Assembly (NCBI GenBank): GCA_023417065.1
Contig: JAEZGH010000164.1
Location: 1 to 49,600 of the forward strand
Length of the DNA: 49,600 nt
Direction of reading: 5' to 3'
Source: Bacteroidota bacterium
Lineage (GTDB): Bacteria; Bacteroidota; Bacteroidia; Cytophagales; Cyclobacteriaceae
In this document: positions 1 to 6,438 of the stretch, piece by piece
Layout: each line of letters opens with the position of its first letter
Numbering within the stretch: the stretch's first letter is position 1
Notes under the pieces: generated by a model
What the model saw: the letters and a program-made list of their open reading frames with translations, nothing else
The model's database searches: none
Told to the model about the DNA's origin: nothing
Made by a program: the position numbers and the translations under genes

Positions 1-694
1 CGGTGTGATTGCCCAGCCGGCCACCCAACTGCGGCTGTATATTTGACATATCAGGTAATTTCAGCTGTGTTTCATCCAGTATGGTCGTAATTCGTTTCTG
101 CCACATTTCCCGTAGGAGGTTTTCCCCTCTGAATAAGCCACTGGAAATAATAACGCTTTCAACCGGCGAGGGTTCAAACATGCCGAGCGCGTAAGGCATA
201 GCATAGTTCAGAGCATTTTGAAGGCGGTTAATGCTTTCGTCGGTTGCCGTACCCAGTTTTTTTATCCAGGTATTCGCGTGCAACGCATGATACCGCAGCT
301 CTCCCCGTATTTTGCGCGCGAGTTCGGCGAGAGGCTCGGCAGCAGACTCCTGAAGCAGTTCGAAACGCAATTGCTCGGCAGTGTCGTAAAGGAAATGTCG
401 CATCAGACTAAAGTCGTATTCTCCATTTGGAAGCTCGACAAAATGCGAATTGTGAAACTGGCTTGCCGGACGCATAAATGCTACCGTATCGGGATCGTCT
501 TCTCCAAGGTCGTGCAACATTTGATACAGTGCGTAACTGTGACCAATCTTATCCTGCGCCATGCTGGAAAAGGCGATATCCTCTTCGAGCAACGGACCCA
601 GACCAGTCCATTCCGAATTGCGGTGGCCGAGAATCAATTGATCGTCAGCCATCTTGTATAACAGGTCTTTCAGTGCTACAAGTTCTTTTTCCAT
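1..694 (-). CDS. paaC: 1,2-phenylacetyl-CoA epoxidase subunit PaaC (3' end cut off)
   Basis: This is the structural, non-catalytic ferritin-like subunit that pairs with PaaA in the ring-epoxidizing oxygenase of aerobic phenylacetate breakdown. The frame opens at ATG 694 and runs without a stop off the left edge, giving 231 residues of a family usually about 250 long. The N-terminal part has the family's look: an ILGHRNSEWTG stretch, then EEDIAFSSMAQDKIGHS, followed by a long helical region. It begins 2 bases after the paaB stop, so it is translated in the same operon. The missing C-terminus, and any paaD/paaE genes, would lie beyond the window. Identification rests on family similarity and on the adjacent paaA and paaB. 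Confidence 0.93.
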   Translation of the reverse strand, partial: MEKELVALKDLLYKMADDQLILGHRNSEWTGLGPLLEEDIAFSSMAQDKIGHSYALYQMLHDLGEDDPDTVAFMRPASQFHNSHFVELPNGEYDFSLMRHFLYDTAEQLRFELLQESAAEPLAELARKIRGELRYHALHANTWIKKLGTATDESINRLQNALNYAMPYALGMFEPSPVESVIISSGLFRGENLLREMWQKRITTILDETQLKLPDMSNIQPQLGGRLGNHT

Positions 695-696
695 CG

Positions 697-1230
697 TCAG
701 GATTTTTGTAGAAATACGTTCAGTTTATCACCTGCCTTGTAAGCTGCGGCGTCCCGGAATTTCTTCTCACCAAGCGTATTCCAAAGGTCTTTTTCATCTT
801 CGTGCGTAAATCGTATCCTGTCGGCCTGAATGGCCCAGACGTTGTACACTACCTCTGTAGGCTCCTTCAGGAACGTTCGGGAACGCCTTACGGCGTCGTC
901 GCCATCTGCGGCAAGCACCTGCCCGACGTGAATGTGCTGTTTGCCTCTTCGTTTCAAGTGAAAGATTTCAAACCTGTATTCACCGGACTGGCGGGTCGGG
1001 TGGTCGGGAATCGTTGCATAAACAGAACGATTGCCATCAGTCAAGGGCGACACAAAGACGTCGCGTGTGGCCACAACGAATAGGTTGGTACACGTAAAAC
1101 GCCGTGTAAACGCCTCTTTTGCGAGAACAAACGCGAGTTCGATATCCGGAGCATGAACGATTCCCTCGTGCTGAAATGGCTTTCCCTCACGGGGCTCGAC
1201 AAAAACTTCATACGTCTGGAATTGATCCAT
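697..1230 (-). CDS. paaB: PaaB-type subunit of phenylacetyl-CoA epoxidase, tandem duplicated
   Basis: PaaB is the small subunit that bridges PaaAC heterodimers in the phenylacetyl-CoA epoxidase complex. It is normally about 95 residues, but here it is 177. Two PaaB-like modules follow each other. Residues 7-73 start YEVFVEPREGKPFQHEG and contain the conserved FTRR. Residues 87 to about 150 start FEIFHLKRRGKQHIHVG and end in a longer tail. I chose ATG 1230 (MDQFQTYEV) because the module begins there; the frame is open to ATG 1296, which would add 22 unmatched residues. The gene is 2 bases ahead of paaC but is separated from the paaA stop by about 400 bases that hold an opposite-strand reading frame. 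Confidence 0.85.
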   Translation of the reverse strand: MDQFQTYEVFVEPREGKPFQHEGIVHAPDIELAFVLAKEAFTRRFTCTNLFVVATRDVFVSPLTDGNRSVYATIPDHPTRQSGEYRFEIFHLKRRGKQHIHVGQVLAADGDDAVRRSRTFLKEPTEVVYNVWAIQADRIRFTHEDEKDLWNTLGEKKFRDAAAYKAGDKLNVFLQKS

Positions 1231-1386
1231 CGTTTCTTTTGAAGGCGATTCTTCGACTAAGGAGAGCCGGCTTATACGTGGGTCAAGAGAGTTCAATTTT
1301 GTATATATTAGACTGGTACTACTTTTTTCACAAAAAGAATTTCAACCTTTTAAGGAACTATCGCGTCACAGCTTCGTACTCTTCAT

Positions 1387-1629
1387 ATGGTTAAGTATTT
1401 GGATCTTCTTGCGGCACTCGACCTCCTGTCAAGGTATTATCCGAAATACCATTCGAATGAGTTATTTCTGCTGGCTGATGATATTCTGAAATGGCTTAAC
1501 AATGAATTGCCTGAGGATAGCAGCAAGTTGATCTATCTCAAAAGCTGCTTTAACTCTCCATACGATGCGCTAAACGCGATATGGAAAGAACTTACGCTTA
1601 TTGTCGGGCCATTTATGCGCATGAATTAG
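1387..1629 (+). CDS. Hypothetical 80-residue protein between paaA and paaB, opposite strand
   Basis: I do not recognise this protein. It is an 80-residue frame starting MVKYLDLLAALDLLSRYYP, predicted mostly helical and rich in Leu, Tyr and Asp, with no signal peptide or membrane segment. It lies in the only large gap of the paa operon and runs against it; its stop codon directly abuts the paaA stop at 1630. The composition looks protein-like and the gap is visibly more AT-rich than its neighbours, which suggests an inserted gene. No clear promoter of the TAnnTTTG type was seen ahead of it. It could also be a chance frame in an intergenic spacer. Confidence 0.42.
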   Translation: MVKYLDLLAALDLLSRYYPKYHSNELFLLADDILKWLNNELPEDSSKLIYLKSCFNSPYDALNAIWKELTLIVGPFMRMN

Positions 1630-2616
1630 CTAAGCCAGAGGCGTTACGTACGCAGCCTTTGGATTACGCAAGGCTTCCCGAACCCATCTTCCCCGTTCTT
1701 CCGCAGTCCTTCTAACCGCAAGCCGTTCTTTGTTGCATGGACCGTCTCCGTTGATGACGCGCTTGAATTCTTCCCAATCCGGTTCGGTGTAGTCCCATTT
1801 TCCGGTTTCAGAGTTCTTCTTCAGCCTGGGGTCGGGAATGGCGAAACCGAGCTCGAGAATTTTGGGGACATACATGTCCAGAAACTGGTTCCGCATTTCG
1901 TCATTTGTGGCCATTTTGACCTTCCACTTCATCAGTATTTCGGTATGTGCGGAAATCTTATCTGAGGGACCGAAAAAATGCATCATAGGCGGCCACCACC
2001 GGTTCAGTGCTTCCTGAAACATCTCACGTTGCACCTTCGACCCAGTGGCGAGGTAGATGACACAATGGTGACCAAATTTCAGGTGAAACGACTCTTCCGC
2101 ACAAATTCGCTCGAGCGCGCGACAATAGGGACCGTAGCTCCCTTTCGCGTTCGCCAGTTGATTTACGATAGCTCCCGCATCAACCAGCCACGAAATGAAA
2201 CATGAGTCGGCCCATGTGAACGCCGGGTAATTAAAGATGTTCGAATATTTCGATTTCCCGCTGATGAGGTCGTCAATCATCTGTTCGCGGCTTTTGCCAA
2301 GGGTTTCAGCGGCGCTGTAGAGGAGCTGGGCGTGGCCGACCTCATCCTGAACCTTGGCCATGAGGGCGAGCTTGCGTCGAAAGCCGGGCGCGCGTGTTAT
2401 CCATGTCCCTTCAGGCAGGGCGCCGATGATTTCACTGTGCGCATGCTGTTCGATCATCCGGATCAGTTGTCTGCGATACAACGCAGGCATCCAGTCGGAT
2501 GGTTCTATTTTTTCGCCCCTGGCAATCCTCGCCTCAAAGGCTTCCAGCTTTTCCGGGTCCTCGGTCTCAGGTCCGGCATTTTGTATTGTCTCAAAAATGG
2601 TTCCCCCGCCGTACAT
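1630..2616 (-). CDS. paaA: 1,2-phenylacetyl-CoA epoxidase catalytic subunit PaaA
   Basis: This is the diiron catalytic subunit that turns phenylacetyl-CoA into the ring-1,2-epoxide using O2, the first committed step after CoA activation. It is 328 residues, the usual family length. Ferritin-like carboxylate and histidine ligands are visible: an SEIIGALPEG helix, KVQDEVGHAQLL (ExxH) and the second CAEESFHLKFGH (EExxH). The C-terminal NGDGPCNKERL region is also typical. It is the first gene of the operon, with a TetR-type regulator 83 bases upstream on the same strand. The start at 2616 fits the conserved MYGGG N-terminus. Confidence 0.96.
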   Translation of the reverse strand: MYGGGTIFETIQNAGPETEDPEKLEAFEARIARGEKIEPSDWMPALYRRQLIRMIEQHAHSEIIGALPEGTWITRAPGFRRKLALMAKVQDEVGHAQLLYSAAETLGKSREQMIDDLISGKSKYSNIFNYPAFTWADSCFISWLVDAGAIVNQLANAKGSYGPYCRALERICAEESFHLKFGHHCVIYLATGSKVQREMFQEALNRWWPPMMHFFGPSDKISAHTEILMKWKVKMATNDEMRNQFLDMYVPKILELGFAIPDPRLKKNSETGKWDYTEPDWEEFKRVINGDGPCNKERLAVRRTAEERGRWVREALRNPKAAYVTPLA

Positions 2617-2637
2617 AGCAATCCTGTTTTAATACCA

Positions 2638-2689
2638 TAGCTAATAATATAGCTATTTACGATTTTAAAACGATTGCGCCAAACGATTG
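2638..2689 (-). promoter_or_regulatory. Repeat cluster in the paaA upstream region, candidate regulator binding site
   Basis: The 83-base gap between tetR and paaA contains two copies of the palindrome TAGCTA (2638-2643 and 2650-2655, 12 bases apart). It also has three direct copies of ACGATT (2659-2664, 2670-2675 and 2683-2688). The last two extend to AAACGATTG with a 13-base period. Clustered repeats beside a TetR-family gene suggest an operator controlling paa expression, but the binding protein is inferred. Confidence 0.4.
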
Positions 2690-2699
2690 TTAGGTGAAA

Positions 2700-3305
2700 T
2701 CAGGCTGGCTTCTTGAGGCCGTTGACGAGCATGTCCGCCAATTGATGGCCAAGTTGCTGGGGGTCGATCGCTGACCCTGGATCGTACCACATGGGCATCC
2801 AGTTTAGCGAGGAGAAAAGGGTCATTACCGCTAGTTTTCTGTCAATGTTGTTTTTGAATTCGCCACTCCGAACTCCCTCTTCGATAATGCTCTTGAAACG
2901 ATTGATATAATTGATCCGCAGGAGCAGAAAGTCCCGCAGATAGGGTTGGCTGAGATGCCTGTGCTCATTCATGAAGACCGCCGAAGCAGTAAGGTCTTTG
3001 GCCATCACCTGGATGTGGCCGATAATTCCTTTTTTGAGTTTCTCACTGGCCGATACATCTTCCATTTCGACTTCTTCCAATGACTTTCGGAACTCGGCTG
3101 CCATGTCGAAACACAGACTCCGAAGAATTTCTTCTTTTGATTTGATGTGTGAGTACAAACTAGCTGCTTCAATTCCTAGAAGCTGCGCCAGGTCCCGCAT
3201 TGATGCGGCAGCGTATCCTTTCTCTTTGAACAGTTCCGCTGCTTTCCTGATAACTTGTTCCTTCCGGGATAAATTTGAGATGCCTTCACCCATAAATGTA
3301 TTCAA
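2700..3305 (-). CDS. TetR/AcrR-family transcriptional regulator, probable paa regulator
   Basis: This 201-residue protein has the TetR layout. An N-terminal helix-turn-helix spans about residues 15-60 (VIRKAAELFKEKGYAAASM, then LAQLLGIEAASLYSHIKSKEEIL). It is followed by an all-helical ligand and dimerization domain. It sits directly upstream of paaA on the same strand. TetR-type repressors that respond to phenylacetyl-CoA control paa genes in several bacteria, so this role is likely but inferred. Met5 is an alternative start. Two palindromes lie just upstream of its start, which suggests autoregulation. Confidence 0.88.
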   Translation of the reverse strand: MNTFMGEGISNLSRKEQVIRKAAELFKEKGYAAASMRDLAQLLGIEAASLYSHIKSKEEILRSLCFDMAAEFRKSLEEVEMEDVSASEKLKKGIIGHIQVMAKDLTASAVFMNEHRHLSQPYLRDFLLLRINYINRFKSIIEEGVRSGEFKNNIDRKLAVMTLFSSLNWMPMWYDPGSAIDPQQLGHQLADMLVNGLKKPA

Positions 3306-3307
3306 TG

Positions 3308-3348
3308 TCGCTTAAGCGATTTAGAAATTGTTCTTAAAAGTAACAATT
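3308..3348 (-). promoter_or_regulatory. Two palindromes upstream of tetR, candidate autoregulatory operators
   Basis: A perfect 12-base palindrome, TCGCTTAAGCGA, spans 3308-3319, starting 2 bases upstream of the tetR start codon. A second inverted repeat, AATTGTT-N9-AACAATT, spans 3326-3348. TetR dimers bind such symmetric sites. The AATCG half of the first palindrome resembles the ACGATT repeats (CGATT on the opposite strand) in front of paaA. Function is inferred. Confidence 0.4.
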
Positions 3349-3403
3349 CAAAAGCGTGCGAAAAAATTGTTTTGAAAATTCGGCCGCTCTTTCAAGGAAT
3401 AAT

Positions 3404-3432
3404 AAAAAAAGCTCCGACGTCAATCGGAGCTT
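3404..3432 (-). terminator. Intrinsic terminator after the sigma/anti-sigma/barrel operon
   Basis: On the minus strand GCTCCGA pairs with TCGGAGC around a 6-base loop and is followed by a run of seven T. It lies about 27 bases after the stop of the outer-membrane protein gene. Confidence 0.85.
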
Positions 3433-3458
3433 CCATTCGTTAGTTTGGTACGACTTAA

Positions 3459-4499
3459 TCAGAAGATCACGCCGAAACTGATCGCATTCACACCAGGTCC
3501 TTTCCCTTCTTTGAAGAGTTCATTGAGATCGTAGTTGAAGAACAAGTCGGTAGACCTGTATCCTACTTGCAGTCTTACCCCGTACCGAAGGTTATTGAGG
3601 TAAAAACTATCCCTGTTCTTATCCTTTTCCCGACCGTCATCGCGGTAAACCATCTTGGATCGGCTTGAGATCCTGTACCCTGCGTAAGGCCCGATCCCAA
3701 TCCTGAAAGAATCTTTGTGGCCATCCCAGATTCTGTTTTTCCGGTACCGGTCGTTGAAATCGATCACAGGGATCAGAGAAAGCTGAATGAACGACGCCGA
3801 GAGTTTACTTTTGATGAAGTCCACATCCCGCGGGTCTTCCATGAACACGAGTCCGTCATCAGTTTTTACAATGAGTGTATTGTCGTTTTCAAACTTGAAT
3901 GTATACCAGTTTATCCCCAGACCCCATTCCAGGAAGAAATTGCGGGCGACCCTTGTACGCTGAACGGACGCCAGCCCAACATACCACGATCCCCACGGAC
4001 GAACAGCGTATTCATTTGACTCATCAGGAAAACTTCCGTCTTCAAGAATGTTGTTCAGTCCAAAGTCGAAGTTGAACGTCTGACGAGTGCGGTGCCATCT
4101 GATCCGGTCATGCTTCCAGTTGTGGTCATTCCATTCATCATCGTCATCGTCCCACTCAACTTCTTCGGGTTCGTCCTCATCCTCGCGAGTGGACCACTCA
4201 TCGTCGTTCCTTACGCTATCGGGTTCTTCGTCCTTCCAATCGTCATTCCGCGCGGGTTCGTCGGAATCTGCCGTTAGTGTTGAATCTGCTCTGAGAGCGT
4301 GTTGTTTTTCCAGCTTGTTCAGCACGTCAGTGAAAAGACGCTGAAAGTTGTAGTGCCTGAGAATATCAAGATCGGCGGTATCCTCCATCGTGAAAATGAT
4401 AGTGCTCGCACGGCCAAGGGATATCTTTACAGTATCAGTGTTCTGCGTATACCCTGCCGTTGCAATCAGCATAAGAAGGGCAGTTACAATGCGTTTCAT
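3459..4499 (-). CDS. Outer-membrane beta-barrel protein with acidic insert
   Basis: This is a 346-residue exported protein with an N-terminal signal peptide (MKRIVTALLMLIATAGYTQ). Residues about 75-125 form a very acidic, low-complexity segment rich in Asp, Glu and Trp. The rest alternates hydrophobic and polar residues in beta-strand patterns and ends in an aromatic residue (GVIF), as outer-membrane barrels of Bacteroidota do. The start codon overlaps the stop of the anti-sigma-like gene by one base, so the two are co-translated. It is probably a PorT/OMP_b-brl-type barrel of unknown function and may be the envelope target or partner of the sigma system. Its ligand or substrate is unknown. 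Confidence 0.72.
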   Translation of the reverse strand: MKRIVTALLMLIATAGYTQNTDTVKISLGRASTIIFTMEDTADLDILRHYNFQRLFTDVLNKLEKQHALRADSTLTADSDEPARNDDWKDEEPDSVRNDDEWSTREDEDEPEEVEWDDDDDEWNDHNWKHDRIRWHRTRQTFNFDFGLNNILEDGSFPDESNEYAVRPWGSWYVGLASVQRTRVARNFFLEWGLGINWYTFKFENDNTLIVKTDDGLVFMEDPRDVDFIKSKLSASFIQLSLIPVIDFNDRYRKNRIWDGHKDSFRIGIGPYAGYRISSRSKMVYRDDGREKDKNRDSFYLNNLRYGVRLQVGYRSTDLFFNYDLNELFKEGKGPGVNAISFGVIF

Positions 4500-5320
4500 T
4501 AGTTTACTTGTTTTGAGTCACGTTGTTTTCCAGACTTGAAATTCAGCGCCAGAATTTCGTTTTTCATCTGTCGAAGTTCGCCGATCGGATCCTGATCATT
4601 GTTCTTCAATTCAGAGGCTTTCTGAAGCACTCTTTTCAACGTAGATGTCTTTCTGTTCCCGGAGGTTGCTCCGTCTTCAGTGTTTTTTTTCAAATACGCA
4701 TTGGTATCATCAACGGTCATGACGAGCGTAACGCTTTCCCTGTTCTTTACATTACCTGCATTCGTTTCGTTAATATTGATTTCCGCTAATGCAATAGCTT
4801 CCGTCGTTTGAATTTCAACATCATCGGATTCCGTTACCTTCTCTGTCATCGCAATTGACGGTTCGACTTCACTGGGAACTTTTGACGATGCATGTTCATT
4901 CGACGTGTCCTTCCGGTTAACGATCTTGCTCTTTCCTTCTGACGCTTTTGGCTCTCCTGGAGTGTTTACATGAGATTTTACCTTGCCGTTTTCCGACGAT
5001 GTGACATCAACGCCATTGCTGTTCTTCCCTGGATCTTCAGTAGGTTGTGTGAGCGATTGCTCCGCATGGTCTTTTGTCGGAGCAGGATTTTCGCTTCTCA
5101 GTTCTGCAATTTGACCGGGAGTCTCTGTTGCTTTTGGGATTAGTAAATAGGAGATGACGCCAATCATCAGAATGGCGGCTGCAACCTTCCAGTAAGGAAA
5201 GGCAGTCTTTCTCTTGCCTTCAAGGCTGGCTTCAATGCGATCCCACGCACCTGCCGGAGCTGGCTTTTCGAAGTTCGACAGCTTATTATGAAATAGCTTA
5301 TCAGGCTGTTGTTCCATCAT
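4499..5320 (-). CDS. Anti-sigma-factor-like single-pass membrane protein
   Basis: This protein is about 273 residues. A short cytoplasmic N-terminus contains the motif DKLFHNKLSNFEKPAPAGAWDRIE, shared by many Bacteroidota proteins encoded right after ECF sigma genes. One membrane helix follows at about residues 47-65 (VAAAILMIGVISYLLI), then a long Ser/Thr/Glu-rich periplasmic region. I chose ATG 5320 because it overlaps the sigma stop as ATGA; a longer frame opens at 5350 but would run 34 bases into the sigma gene. The layout implies it sequesters the upstream sigma factor at the inner membrane. No zinc-binding anti-sigma motif is seen, so this role is inferred from position and architecture. 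Confidence 0.7.
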   Translation of the reverse strand: MMEQQPDKLFHNKLSNFEKPAPAGAWDRIEASLEGKRKTAFPYWKVAAAILMIGVISYLLIPKATETPGQIAELRSENPAPTKDHAEQSLTQPTEDPGKNSNGVDVTSSENGKVKSHVNTPGEPKASEGKSKIVNRKDTSNEHASSKVPSEVEPSIAMTEKVTESDDVEIQTTEAIALAEININETNAGNVKNRESVTLVMTVDDTNAYLKKNTEDGATSGNRKTSTLKRVLQKASELKNNDQDPIGELRQMKNEILALNFKSGKQRDSKQVN

Positions 5321-5892
5321 CTGTTTTCGGTTTTCTTTTCCCATGAACATTCCTGTTCCAGTAGTAGTTTTTGCAAGTGAACCCGGGCTCTGCTCAATTG
5401 CGACTTCGACGTGTTTTCGTTAATGCCCAGGTGTTCGGCAATCTCCTTGTGAGAATACCCGTCGATTGCGTACATGTTGAACACGATCCGATATCCGGCC
5501 GGCAGAGATTCAATCAGCGCGAGCAGATCCTCTACGTGTAGGTGGTCAGATAGGTTGCCATAGTCCGGCTCGCGTTCTGCTGTTTCGAGATCGGTCTCGA
5601 TATACATCGTGCGATTTCTCCGAAGGCACGTAAGTGCTTCATTGACGACTATACGGCGGATCCATCCTTCGAAACTGCCTTCACCCTTGAATTGATCGAT
5701 TTTATCAAAGACTTTTGTAAAGGCGGTAACCAGGACGTCTTCCGCCAGCATGGGCTCTTTCACATAGCGGTAGCAGATACCATACATCTTGCCTGAGTAG
5801 GTATCATAAAGTTGCTTCTGAGCGTGTCTGTCGCGCTTCTGGCAACCCTGAATAAGTTCTTCTTCGCTGATCTGCAGAATTTTTAGCGACAT
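5317..5892 (-). CDS. ECF-type RNA polymerase sigma factor
   Basis: This 191-residue sigma-70-family protein has only regions 2 and 4. Region 2 (about residues 25-95) contains the core-binding AEDVLVTAFTKVF and the DNA-melting FKGEGSFEGWIRRIVVNEAL. Region 4 (about 125-180) has the helix-turn-helix YSHKEIAEHLGINENTSKSQLSRAR. It heads an operon with a membrane anti-sigma-like protein and an outer-membrane barrel, the usual arrangement of envelope-responsive ECF systems in Bacteroidota. Its own promoter has a TAGCTTTG -7 element about 15 bases upstream of the start, so transcription by the primary sigma factor is likely. Confidence 0.92.
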   Translation of the reverse strand: MSLKILQISEEELIQGCQKRDRHAQKQLYDTYSGKMYGICYRYVKEPMLAEDVLVTAFTKVFDKIDQFKGEGSFEGWIRRIVVNEALTCLRRNRTMYIETDLETAEREPDYGNLSDHLHVEDLLALIESLPAGYRIVFNMYAIDGYSHKEIAEHLGINENTSKSQLSRARVHLQKLLLEQECSWEKKTENR

Positions 5893-5906
5893 TTAAAGAC
5901 CTTGTA

Positions 5907-5914
5907 CAAAGCTA
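5907..5914 (-). promoter_or_regulatory. -7 promoter element of the ECF sigma operon
   Basis: The minus strand reads TAGCTTTG, an exact match to the Bacteroidota -7 consensus TAnnTTTG. No good TTTG is found at the -33 position; instead a GC-rich palindrome (CCCCCTGCGGGGG on the plus strand) lies just upstream. Confidence 0.5.
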
Positions 5915-5961
5915 AGATGTCGTTCCCCCTGCGGGGGTTGCATGGCCTGGAAAAATTTTAA

Positions 5962-5993
5962 AAAAAAGAAGGGCACCCCGGTCGGAGTGCCCC
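5962..5993 (-). terminator. Intrinsic terminator downstream of trxA
   Basis: On the minus strand GGGCAC and GTGCCC pair around a 10-base loop, and a TTC followed by a run of T comes after. It lies about 23 bases beyond the trxA stop and separates trxA from the sigma operon. Confidence 0.8.
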
Positions 5994-6015
5994 TCATATT
6001 ATCGTTGGATCGAAC

Positions 6016-6339
6016 CTAAGCTACCTGAGCCTGAAGCTTTTGAGCAAGTACAGACTTCGGAACTGCGCCGATCTGCTTGTCAACAACCTGGCCTCCCTTA
6101 AATACAAGCAATGTGGGGATGCTGCGGACGCCAAACCGGGCCGTTACGTCCGGGTTTTCGTCTACATTTAACTTACCCACTACAGCTTTCCCTTCGTAAT
6201 CACCGGCCAATTCTTCAACAACTGGGCCGATCATTTTACAAGGACCACACCATTCAGCCCAAAAATCAATTAGTACCGGTTTATCAGAATTAATAATCTG
6301 ATCGAAGTTAGCGTCGTTAATTTCAATTGCTTTTCCCAT
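6016..6339 (-). CDS. trxA: Thioredoxin
   Basis: This 107-residue cytoplasmic thiol-disulfide oxidoreductase keeps proteins reduced and supplies electrons to ribonucleotide reductase and peroxiredoxins. The active site WCGPCK is at about residues 30-35 in the expected FWAEWCGPCKMIGP context. The cis-proline loop (RSIPTLLVF) and the C-terminal helix are also present. Length and fold match TrxA throughout. It is a single-gene unit between its own -7 promoter element and a terminator, on the same strand as dnaE. Confidence 0.97.
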   Translation of the reverse strand: MGKAIEINDANFDQIINSDKPVLIDFWAEWCGPCKMIGPVVEELAGDYEGKAVVGKLNVDENPDVTARFGVRSIPTLLVFKGGQVVDKQIGAVPKSVLAQKLQAQVA

Positions 6340-6373
6340 GGGAGTAAATAGTTAAATAGTTTTTATCCGAACA

Positions 6374-6381
6374 CAAAGGTA
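6374..6381 (-). promoter_or_regulatory. -7 promoter element of trxA
   Basis: The minus strand reads TACCTTTG, an exact TAnnTTTG match, about 35 bases upstream of the trxA start. The -33 element is not clear. Confidence 0.5.
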
Positions 6382-6438
6382 ATTCTATAAGTTCAATGTC
6401 TTTTAAAAAGCTCAAAATTTAGCCGCCGGCCCGGCCCC

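Noticed and set aside
218..661. 147-codon plus-strand frame at the left edge
   Set aside because: The minus strand encodes PaaC here, a clear family match in operon with paaB. The plus frame is its shadow.
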